The position numbers were made by a program, and so were the translations under genes. Shown piece by piece: positions 1 to 5,536 of a stretch of 5,694 bases of DNA (the first letter of the stretch is position 1; every line of letters begins with the position of its first letter). The notes beneath the pieces were generated by a model that ran no database searches, was not told where the DNA came from, and saw nothing but the letters and a program-made list of their open reading frames with translations. The stretch comes from Thermoplasmatales archaeon UBA509 (GTDB lineage Archaea > Thermoplasmatota > Thermoplasmata > Thermoplasmatales > Thermoplasmataceae): contig DAJC01000056.1 of NCBI GenBank assembly GCA_002498845.1, positions 1-5,694 of the forward strand. The letters are read 5' to 3'.

Positions 1-2
1 CA

Positions 3-473
3 TATGAAACAATTTCCCATGGTTCCTCTTCCACCACTACGGCCATAACCCCATCAAGCCAGGGCCTGGCCGTATCGTCTCCGCAGAATGGCACGTCATT
101 TCCCATACTTTCAGCCAATCAGACAATTAATCTGACTGTAAACATCACCAGCAGCTCTTCACCAGTCTACATATTTGATGTGTCTCCTTCAAACCTTTCC
201 TCGATTCAAAAACAGAGCCCTGTTGAGGTATATTCCATATATAACCTGACTTACCTGAACAAAACCTTATACCCCTACAATTATATGACAGAACCCATCC
301 CGGCAAATTCCACTGTATCGCTGAATTTGACGCTGTATATCAACCAGACTGGTTTTCAGGAAATGAAAACTTCAAGCCCAGGAACCGGACAGTATTATCC
401 CTGCATTGTGGAGATACTTGTAGAGACCTCAAGCGGGGCATCGGGAATCGGTATTTCCCTCCTGAGAATCTGA
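3..473 (+). CDS. Partial Asn-sequon-rich surface/secreted protein (C-terminal part)
   Basis: The frame is open from the window edge to a TGA at 471-473, so the gene starts upstream and only the last 156 codons are seen. A GTG at 180 is only an internal valine, since the frame continues without a stop to base 3. The visible protein is rich in Ser, Thr, Pro and Asn, with almost no charged residues in the first 60 codons. It carries ten N-X-S/T sequons (NGT, NQT, NLT, NIT, NLS, NLT, NKT, NST, NLT, NQT); only one of its 11 Asn lies outside a sequon. The rest alternates polar and hydrophobic residues as in beta-sandwich exoproteins, and no C-terminal membrane anchor is visible. This composition fits an N-glycosylated cell-surface protein, anchored if at all by its unseen N-terminus. 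I do not recognise a family. The reading frame is secure; the surface location is inferred from composition. Confidence 0.8.
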   Translation, partial: YETISHGSSSTTTAITPSSQGLAVSSPQNGTSFPILSANQTINLTVNITSSSSPVYIFDVSPSNLSSIQKQSPVEVYSIYNLTYLNKTLYPYNYMTEPIPANSTVSLNLTLYINQTGFQEMKTSSPGTGQYYPCIVEILVETSSGASGIGISLLRI

Positions 474-497
474 GCTGATTTGAACCTTATCCAGACC

Positions 498-504
498 TTT
501 TTTT
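498..504 (+). terminator. Oligo-T tract, likely terminator of the surface-protein gene
   Basis: A run of seven T on the coding strand lies 25 bases after the TGA of the first gene and before the promoter candidate of the next. Archaeal RNA polymerase commonly stops at T-runs without a hairpin, and I see no convincing hairpin here. Confidence 0.4.
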
Positions 505-533
505 CGATGACGTATAGGTTTGAGCTGTAACGT

Positions 534-545
534 AAAGTATGAATA
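534..545 (+). promoter_or_regulatory. Candidate TATA-like element for the radical SAM gene at 567
   Basis: The A/T-rich stretch AAAGTATGAATA is centred about 27 bases before the ATG at 567, the distance expected for an archaeal TATA box on a leaderless transcript. No AGGTGA-like ribosome site lies before this ATG, which also points to a leaderless mRNA. The box is weak, so the assignment rests mainly on spacing. Confidence 0.3.
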
Positions 546-566
546 CTGGACACTGTTATTAATCAC

Positions 567-1580
567 ATGGCACTTTTGAGGCCCGTGGTGGGCAGAAGCA
601 TACTGAGATCAATGAAGGGAATCAGCGGATCAAAGGTTCCTGTTATTGCGGGCCACAAACTGCTTTACGGCTGCAATCTAAAATGCAGCATGTGCCCTTT
701 CTGGAGAAGGGAGGACGAAGAGCTCCTGAGCCTTGATGACGAGATAAGGATGATGGAGGCACTCAAGCGTGGCGGAGTCTCATTCCTGGGTTTTGAGGGC
801 GGAGAGCCACTACTCAGGAAGGATATAGGAGACATACTTCAGGAGTCCCATAAGAGGTTCCACACATCCATGGTAAGCAATGGTTGGCTCCTTAAAGCCA
901 GGCTAAACGATGTCAAGGATCACCTGAATTACCTATTTGTATCACTTGATGGCATCGGAGAACTCCACGATACCCTTCGCGGAGTCAGCGGCTCTTTCAA
1001 GCATGCTGTGGAAGGGATCCAGGCAGCCAGGGATCATATCCCAATGGCCATCAGTTCCACAATAACAAGGGACAATATGCATCAGGCGAAAGATCTGGTG
1101 GATCTGGCTGTAAAGCTCAAGGTGAGCATAAATTTCCAGATTGCATACGACTATTCAACAGCTGACCCAAAATCTCCCGATCGCACCAGGCTCCTGGATG
1201 CCATCAACACACTTAAGGCCATGAAGAATGAAGGATATCCGATCGTGAATTCTTCCCAGTACTTCGAGGCTGTTGTAAATTCATGGTATCTTGGTGAAAG
1301 CTGGAGATGCAAGCCATGGCTCACCATAAACATCGATCCATCTGGAAGGATCGTCCAGCCATGTTATGTCCTCAATGAGTACAAGGGGGACCTGAAAGTC
1401 TGGGACGTTGATATCAGGAAGGTATGGAATTCCTATGACTGGGAACCCTACGAGAAGTGCAACAAATGTGCACTGGCTTGCTACCTTGAACCGTCTCTGT
1501 TCTCATGGAAAAATCCATCAATGGTCAAGGAGAGGATACTGGACAATGTGGTCTCCTTCATATCTGGAGACCTTTCATGA
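567..1580 (+). CDS. Radical SAM protein with SPASM/twitch-like Cys-rich C-terminus
   Basis: A 337-residue radical SAM enzyme. The cluster motif CNLKCSMC (Cys36, Cys40, Cys43) has the canonical CX3CX2C spacing for a SAM-binding [4Fe-4S] cluster. FEGGEPLL around 76-83 is the GGEP motif that contacts SAM, and FVSLDGIGELHDTLRG at 124-139 is typical of MoaA/SPASM-type enzymes. The C-terminus has further cysteines: Cys248, Cys266, and Cys298/Cys301/Cys305 (CNKCALAC). They resemble a SPASM or twitch auxiliary-cluster site but with fewer cysteines than full SPASM. Such enzymes modify peptides or small molecules by radical chemistry; the substrate cannot be read from the sequence. No short precursor peptide gene is visible next to it. 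The ATG at 567 leaves 35 residues before the first cluster cysteine, normal for the fold. It has no signal peptide, so it is probably cytosolic. It is convergent with the HxlR-type gene, 27 bases between stops. Fold assignment is firm; function is unknown. Confidence 0.9.
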   Translation: MALLRPVVGRSILRSMKGISGSKVPVIAGHKLLYGCNLKCSMCPFWRREDEELLSLDDEIRMMEALKRGGVSFLGFEGGEPLLRKDIGDILQESHKRFHTSMVSNGWLLKARLNDVKDHLNYLFVSLDGIGELHDTLRGVSGSFKHAVEGIQAARDHIPMAISSTITRDNMHQAKDLVDLAVKLKVSINFQIAYDYSTADPKSPDRTRLLDAINTLKAMKNEGYPIVNSSQYFEAVVNSWYLGESWRCKPWLTINIDPSGRIVQPCYVLNEYKGDLKVWDVDIRKVWNSYDWEPYEKCNKCALACYLEPSLFSWKNPSMVKERILDNVVSFISGDLS

Positions 1581-1607
1581 ATGATTTCCGATCACAACGC
1601 CCGGTTT

Positions 1608-1928
1608 TCAGAAATGTCCCATCTCATCCATCAGCCTGAAGATGGCTTCGCCTTTTTCTGTTAGCCTGTACTCCACAGCCGGAGGCTTGAACGGGTACAC
1701 GGCTCTTGCCACGACGCCACTGCTGACCAGTGCGCCCAGCGCCCTGGATATTCCCTTTGTATCCCTTGCCTTCAGTGATCTCTTGATTTCATTGAAGCGA
1801 AGAGCTCCCCTGAGGCCCAGGAGAAAAATTATCTCAATGGAGTTCTTTTTTGAAACCGGTCCAATGACCTTTCGTGCATTGATAACTGCCTCCTGATCCC
1901 CCAGTTCCAGTAACTTTACAGATGGCAT
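1608..1928 (-). CDS. HxlR-family winged helix-turn-helix transcriptional regulator
   Basis: A 106-residue DNA-binding protein. Residues 31-100 match the HxlR pattern: a helix (IEIIFLLGLRGALRFNEIKR), a recognition-helix region at 56-73 (DTKGISRALGALVSSGVV), then the hallmark wing AVYPFKPPAVEYRLTEKG. In canonical members the wing reads like 'R.VYPE.PPRVEY.LTE.G'. These proteins usually act as dimers, repressing or activating nearby genes. I chose the ATG at 1928 because a perfect AGGTGA lies five bases upstream. A GTG at 1937 would add three residues but is itself part of that ribosome site. The protein has no cysteine, so thiol redox sensing, known for several bacterial HxlR members, is excluded. 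It is divergent from the HtrA-type protease gene with 75 bases between ATGs, making that gene and itself the likely targets. The inducer is unknown. Confidence 0.88.
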   Translation of the reverse strand: MPSVKLLELGDQEAVINARKVIGPVSKKNSIEIIFLLGLRGALRFNEIKRSLKARDTKGISRALGALVSSGVVARAVYPFKPPAVEYRLTEKGEAIFRLMDEMGHF

Positions 1929-1933
1929 TGTTG

Positions 1934-1939
1934 TCACCT
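1934..1939 (-). promoter_or_regulatory. Shine-Dalgarno site deciding the regulator start
   Basis: On the minus strand AGGTGA is followed by five bases and then ATG (1928-1926). It matches the anti-SD complement AGGAGGTGAT over six bases. The GTG at 1937 lies inside this motif, so it is probably not the start codon. Confidence 0.7.
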
Positions 1940-1960
1940 TGTGTCTCTCCTGATCCTTTT

Positions 1961-1974
1961 CTGTATAATAACAG
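1961..1974. promoter_or_regulatory. Shared TATA-like box inside a CTGT-N6-ACAG dyad (divergent promoter and possible operator)
   Basis: CTGTATAATAACAG contains TATAATA (1964-1970) flanked by the inverted repeat CTGT/ACAG. The box is centred at 1967, about 37 bases from the ATG of the protease gene (2004) and 39 from that of the regulator (1928). A start of transcription ~26 bases away would give leaders of only 11-13 bases on either side, each holding the AGGTGA site. The 57 bases between the two ribosome sites contain no other good box. One element therefore probably serves both directions, and the dyad would be a natural operator for the HxlR protein. The box is visible; its bidirectional use and operator role are inferred. 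Confidence 0.5.
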
Positions 1975-1992
1975 CTTTGAACTGAAGGATAC

Positions 1993-1998
1993 AGGTGA
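1993..1998 (+). promoter_or_regulatory. Shine-Dalgarno site deciding the htrA start
   Basis: AGGTGA is followed by five bases and ATG at 2004, the same arrangement as for the divergent regulator. The in-frame GTG at 1995 lies within this motif and would add three residues; it is the less likely start. Confidence 0.7.
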
Positions 1999-2003
1999 AA
2001 ATT

Positions 2004-2987
2004 ATGGAAATGTATGGTTCACAGGGAATTGCGGATATTGTGGAACACATCAGGAACAGCATAGTCACTGTAAGGACCTCAAGATATGGGAGAGACCAGT
2101 GGGGAAGGATGGACAGGATAGTTGGTTCCGGGACAGGGATGATAATTAGCAGCAGCGGATACATTGCCACCAACTTTCATGTGGTGGCCGGATCATCAGA
2201 AATATCTGTCATAACACCTGACAATGAGAAACACAGTGCAAGGATAGTGGGCTACGATGATGCAACTGACCTTGCTGTCATAAAGATCAATGCCCGGAAC
2301 CTCAGTTCATGCAACTTCGGCGATTCTTCCGCCATCAGGCCTGGCCAGCCTGTGATTGCCGTGGGAAATGCGCTTGCACTTCCGGGAGGGCCTACCGTTT
2401 CATATGGAGTGGTAAGCGCCGTAGGCCGGATACTGCCGTGGTCCGAGTTCATCACTGAAGGGCTTGTTCAGACAGATGCTGCAATCAATCCCGGCAACAG
2501 TGGCGGACCTCTTGCCACAGTGGACGGCATGGTCATAGGAATGAATACGGCCATTGTGCCCTTCGCTCAGGGCGTTGGCTTTGCCATACCTTCCAATACA
2601 GTGAAGACGCTTATACAGCAGATGCTTGAACAGGGGAAGGTTCGCAGGCCGTGGATAGGGCTTTCCGGCGTTTCAACACAGGATCTTGCTGAAATGCAGG
2701 AAAAGACTGGACTGGCAGACGGAGTTATGGTAGCATCCACTGTACCGGGAGGACCTGCTGAAATTGCGGGGATACGAAGAGGTGATATCATCACAGAATT
2801 CAACGGAAAGGCGGTAAAGAGCATGAGGGATCTCATAGCCTCCATATCAGAACTGGGAACTGGAAATGAGGCGCCTGCGATCGTATACAGGGGAAGAAGG
2901 CACCTGGAAATTGCAGTTATCCCGGATCAGATGCCGCCAGACTACCTGCAGAGGTCCCACGGCGAAAGGCTCAGGCCATGGGACTGA
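2004..2987 (+). CDS. HtrA/DegP-type serine protease with one PDZ domain
   Basis: A 327-residue trypsin-like protease of the HtrA family (S1C). From the ATG at 2004, the triad is His59 (TNFHVVAG), Asp89 (DATDLAVIKI) and Ser166 (NPGNSGGP), with the usual GSGTGMIISSSGYIATN lead-in. The oxyanion-hole GN before the active serine is intact. Residues ~215-307 form a single PDZ domain: IGLSG, GVMVASTVPGGPAEIAGIRRGDIITEFNG, and a final strand. HtrA proteins form trimers that degrade or refold damaged proteins, the PDZ domain binding exposed C-termini. Length is close to single-PDZ HtrA/DegS proteins. Unlike most, it has no visible signal peptide or membrane segment: the N-terminus is polar and the protease domain starts within ~15 residues, which suggests a cytosolic protein. 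It is divergent from the HxlR regulator, and the amidase gene follows after 36 bases with its own promoter candidate. The start was chosen on the AGGTGA site; a GTG at 1995 is the alternative. Confidence 0.93.
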   Translation: MEMYGSQGIADIVEHIRNSIVTVRTSRYGRDQWGRMDRIVGSGTGMIISSSGYIATNFHVVAGSSEISVITPDNEKHSARIVGYDDATDLAVIKINARNLSSCNFGDSSAIRPGQPVIAVGNALALPGGPTVSYGVVSAVGRILPWSEFITEGLVQTDAAINPGNSGGPLATVDGMVIGMNTAIVPFAQGVGFAIPSNTVKTLIQQMLEQGKVRRPWIGLSGVSTQDLAEMQEKTGLADGVMVASTVPGGPAEIAGIRRGDIITEFNGKAVKSMRDLIASISELGTGNEAPAIVYRGRRHLEIAVIPDQMPPDYLQRSHGERLRPWD

Positions 2988-2991
2988 GAGC

Positions 2992-3002
2992 AATATTATT
3001 AT
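2992..3002 (+). promoter_or_regulatory. Candidate TATA box for the amidase gene
   Basis: AATATTATTAT is centred at about 2997, which is 26-27 bases before the ATG at 3024. No ribosome site precedes that ATG, so a leaderless transcript starting at or just before 3024 is likely. The amidase therefore probably does not depend on read-through from htrA. Confidence 0.5.
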
Positions 3003-3011
3003 TACACAACA

Positions 3012-3017
3012 TTTTTT
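3012..3017 (+). terminator. T6 tract after htrA, possible terminator
   Basis: Six T on the coding strand, 25 bases after the htrA stop at 2985-2987 and just before the next ATG. It could end htrA transcripts, although it overlaps the promoter region of the amidase gene. No hairpin was seen. Confidence 0.3.
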
Positions 3018-3023
3018 CCGGCC

Positions 3024-3953
3024 ATGATAAATATTGACGGCCATCTTAAAGGCAACCTGCACATGAACTGGAGCCCCGAACTGAAACCTGTGGCAGAAAT
3101 AGACCCGGGCAGCACGGTGCAGGTGGACATCCCGGATTCATCGACACTGCAGATCAGGGAAAACTTCACAACAGAAGACCTCAGGAATGTTGACGGGTCG
3201 CTTCTTGATGCTGCAGTTGGGCCAATATATGTCAAAGGATCGGAACCGGGGGACGTCCTGGAAGTGTCCATAGAAAAACTTGATGTTGCAAGCTGGGGCT
3301 GGACCATGGTCTCCTGGGACTTTGGTTTCATAAAGCACAGGTTCAGGGACAGGCTGCTCATATGGGATATTGACCGGGAAGAAGCCACAGCCAGGGGCGA
3401 TTTCCTGAATGGCATCAGGATACCGGTTTCCCCGTTCCTTGGAATAATCGGCACCGCACCTTCTACTGGGAAACATGGGATGATACCGCCGCAGTACTTC
3501 GGTGGAAACATGGATAACAGGCTGCTTGGCCAGGGATCGAAAGTCTACCTTCCTGTGTCTGTTCCCGGTGCGCTTCTTTCGGTAGCAGATCCCCATGCCG
3601 CCCAGGGTGATGGGGAGGTTTGCGGAACTGCCATTAAAACCATGGCCACAGCAAGGCTGAAAGTCAACCTAATGAAGGGTTCCTCCATAAGCGCTCCGCG
3701 TGCCTTTTCCAACGACCGTGGGCTTGGCCCAGTGGTTGTAACAATGGGGATTTCACCGGATATCCACACGGCATGCAGCGATGCCATTGAAAACATGATT
3801 GAGGAATTGCAAACCTATGGATTCACTGACGAAGAGGCATATGCGCTTTGCAGTGTTACCGGAAACCTCAGGATAAGCGAAGTGGTGGACGAGCCGAATT
3901 ACGTGGTGAGCATGCTGGTGCCCAAGGAGATTGCCAGGCAGAGATTGGCTTAG
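3024..3953 (+). CDS. Acetamidase/formamidase family amidohydrolase
   Basis: A 309-residue protein of the FmdA/AmdA family, whose known members hydrolyse formamide or acetamide to ammonia and the acid. Family signatures in order are GPIYVKGSEPGDVLEV (66-81), SPFLGIIGTAPSTG (136-149), PPQYFGGNMDNRLL (155-168), and DPHAAQGDGEVCGTAI (189-204), which holds the conserved His191, Asp196 and Glu198. The C-terminal part (TMGISPDIHTACSDAIENMIEEL, then a conserved Cys-Ser-Val segment) is also typical. Length is in the usual 300-400 range, at the short end seen in archaea and thermophiles. No signal peptide is seen, so it is cytosolic. The ATG at 3024 is chosen by TATA spacing; an in-frame ATG at 3063 would remove 13 residues that look like the family's usual first strand and histidine (GHLKGNLHMNW). 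Its stop overlaps that of the convergent B12 radical SAM gene by four bases. The family is secure; the actual amide substrate is not known. Confidence 0.92.
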   Translation: MINIDGHLKGNLHMNWSPELKPVAEIDPGSTVQVDIPDSSTLQIRENFTTEDLRNVDGSLLDAAVGPIYVKGSEPGDVLEVSIEKLDVASWGWTMVSWDFGFIKHRFRDRLLIWDIDREEATARGDFLNGIRIPVSPFLGIIGTAPSTGKHGMIPPQYFGGNMDNRLLGQGSKVYLPVSVPGALLSVADPHAAQGDGEVCGTAIKTMATARLKVNLMKGSSISAPRAFSNDRGLGPVVVTMGISPDIHTACSDAIENMIEELQTYGFTDEEAYALCSVTGNLRISEVVDEPNYVVSMLVPKEIARQRLA

Positions 3954-5536
3954 GCACCTGACATGGAGGCCCTGCCGATCCAGTATATGGATCTGAATAT
4001 GCCCATGACGTTATTGAGGTCTATCCTGCTGAAGTCCCTGGCCTTCATCCCCTTTGTCTCCTTCAGCTCAAGGAATACATTCTCAATGTGGCTGAATATC
4101 TTGTCAGTCATGGTGTTGGTTATGATCTCCACGGTCCTGCTCTGCATCTTTTTTGTCATCTCCGGCATCATGATCCTTGTGATCTGAAGATCATATTTCC
4201 ATGAGGTGTAAAGGAGATCCCAGTAACCCTTTGGCAGTTTCTCCAGTATGGGGAATGGATTGTTCCTGATCCTGGATGTGCCCATGGGTATGACCGGGAG
4301 AGGGAAAACCCATGCCCTCAACTTCTCGTCTATGATGTTCTGAACCAGGTCTATACTTTCCTGCAGGTCCTCCTCTGTCTCATCTTCGTAGCCTATTGTC
4401 ATTGTATAGCATGGTGTGATGTAGGCATCGTTCATTATTTGCGTGGATTCAAGTATAACGTTCTTCCAGTCAGATGGCTTCCAGGGGAACGGCTTTCCCC
4501 TCATATACTTGGAGATGATGCGTTCACTGCCGCTCTCCAGGCCTACAACCGGTGCTTCTGCCCTGTATTTGTCGTATTCAGATATGTGAGAAATCTCCTC
4601 CACTGTCTTCGGACTGCTAAGGACTCCTGGCGAGGATATGTGTGGGAAATAGATCAGGTCAACGCCCTGCTTTTTCACATCTGTGAACAGGTCCACAATG
4701 GCTTCATGGTTAACTCCAAGCCTCTTGGAACCGTATAGAAGGATGTCATCGGTCAGAAGTTCAACAGAATTCTGGCCTGCATTCTGATTCAGATTCACCT
4801 CCTTTATTATGTCGGAAAGTGGAATCGACCTGAAGGTTTCCGGGGTTATGGAACAGAACTGGCAGCCCCTTGGACAACCCCGGGTAACCTGCACTTCGCC
4901 AAACCGGCTTGGCTTTATTATGGTGGGAATCTCCTCCACCTTTGGCATCCTGCCCACACTGTCTCTTGGCATCTGGTCTCCATTTATTGCTTTCCTGACC
5001 AGATCCGGCAGATCCAGTTCCGCCTCGCCTGAAAAAATTGTGTCAACCCAGTTGGGTCTCTCCAGGGATAATTGCCATGCTGCAGGGCCGCCTGCAAAGA
5101 CCTTGAAGCCGTATTTTTTCTTCAGCTTTGCAATCCTGTTGCCCATTTCCTGGAAAAACTTCTCAGTCCAGCTTGGACCTCCGCCAAATATCATTGTCAG
5201 CTTGAATGTTACGGGAGCAAGTCCCAGGGGATCGTGAACGGATATCCCCACAACCTTTGTGTCTTCATCAATGGCTCTTTCAAGCATGTCTGGGCTGACA
5301 ACGCTGACGTCTGTTATGCCCGATGCAACCAGTGAGGCCTCAACCTTCCTGAGGGCATAGGGAGCAAAATATGCCTCACCCTTCCTGTTCGTCTCCTCGG
5401 GAGGCGTGAAGATTGAGTTCATCAACACTCGGGGTACAAGCCTTGCCGGCATGCAGGCAACATAACCCATGGTGGATACCCCTGAATAGCTTGTGAAAGA
5501 TCCTCTGTCCGATGTAAGAACAACTGTGCTACCCAT
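3950..5536 (-). CDS. B12-binding-domain radical SAM protein (possible lipid-modifying type)
   Basis: A 528-residue two-domain protein. Residues ~1-195 form a Rossmann-like B12-binding domain: VVGISVHDPLGLAPVT (95-110), FKVFAGGPAAWQL (144-156), TIFSGEAELDLPDLV (166-180). The DxHxxG base-off motif is absent, as in many B12-dependent radical SAM enzymes. The radical SAM domain begins at VTRGCPRGCQFC (Cys221, Cys225, Cys228; CX3CX2C). VGLESGSERI (331-340) and IGYEDETEEDL (381-391) are later barrel motifs, and ~425-528 is a helical tail. Cys376 is a further, non-motif cysteine. Such enzymes methylate or couple unactivated carbons. The N-terminal pattern (LTSDRGSF-SYSG, then APYALRKVEASL) resembles, from memory, an archaeal family that may include the GDGT ring synthases GrsA/GrsB, but a hopanoid- or tetrapyrrole-type role cannot be excluded. 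The start at 5536 keeps the conserved LTSDRGSF strand. It is transcribed against the amidase gene. The class is firm; the substrate is a hypothesis. Confidence 0.9.
   Translation of the reverse strand: MGSTVVLTSDRGSFTSYSGVSTMGYVACMPARLVPRVLMNSIFTPPEETNRKGEAYFAPYALRKVEASLVASGITDVSVVSPDMLERAIDEDTKVVGISVHDPLGLAPVTFKLTMIFGGGPSWTEKFFQEMGNRIAKLKKKYGFKVFAGGPAAWQLSLERPNWVDTIFSGEAELDLPDLVRKAINGDQMPRDSVGRMPKVEEIPTIIKPSRFGEVQVTRGCPRGCQFCSITPETFRSIPLSDIIKEVNLNQNAGQNSVELLTDDILLYGSKRLGVNHEAIVDLFTDVKKQGVDLIYFPHISSPGVLSSPKTVEEISHISEYDKYRAEAPVVGLESGSERIISKYMRGKPFPWKPSDWKNVILESTQIMNDAYITPCYTMTIGYEDETEEDLQESIDLVQNIIDEKLRAWVFPLPVIPMGTSRIRNNPFPILEKLPKGYWDLLYTSWKYDLQITRIMMPEMTKKMQSRTVEIITNTMTDKIFSHIENVFLELKETKGMKARDFSRIDLNNVMGIFRSIYWIGRASMSGA

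Noticed and set aside
180..473. A separate 97-residue gene starting with GTG at 180
   Set aside because: The same frame is open back to base 3 with uninterrupted Ser/Thr/Asn-rich, sequon-bearing sequence, so this GTG is an internal codon of a longer gene.
1581..1607. Hairpin terminator between the convergent radical SAM and regulator genes
   Set aside because: The 27 bases contain only a TTTT run and no stem that I could pair convincingly.
1642..2173. Frames overlapping the regulator and the start of htrA on the opposite strand or in another frame
   Set aside because: They conflict with two genes supported by family motifs and AGGTGA sites.
3002..3596. Minus-strand frames of 169 and 152 codons opposite the amidase gene
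   Set aside because: They lie entirely or almost entirely inside the well-supported amidase gene and show no recognisable family; they are compositional shadows.
4439..5335. Plus-strand frames of 87 to 142 codons opposite the B12 radical SAM gene
   Set aside because: They are antisense to a gene with clear domain motifs, have no ribosome site or promoter pattern, and resemble no family.
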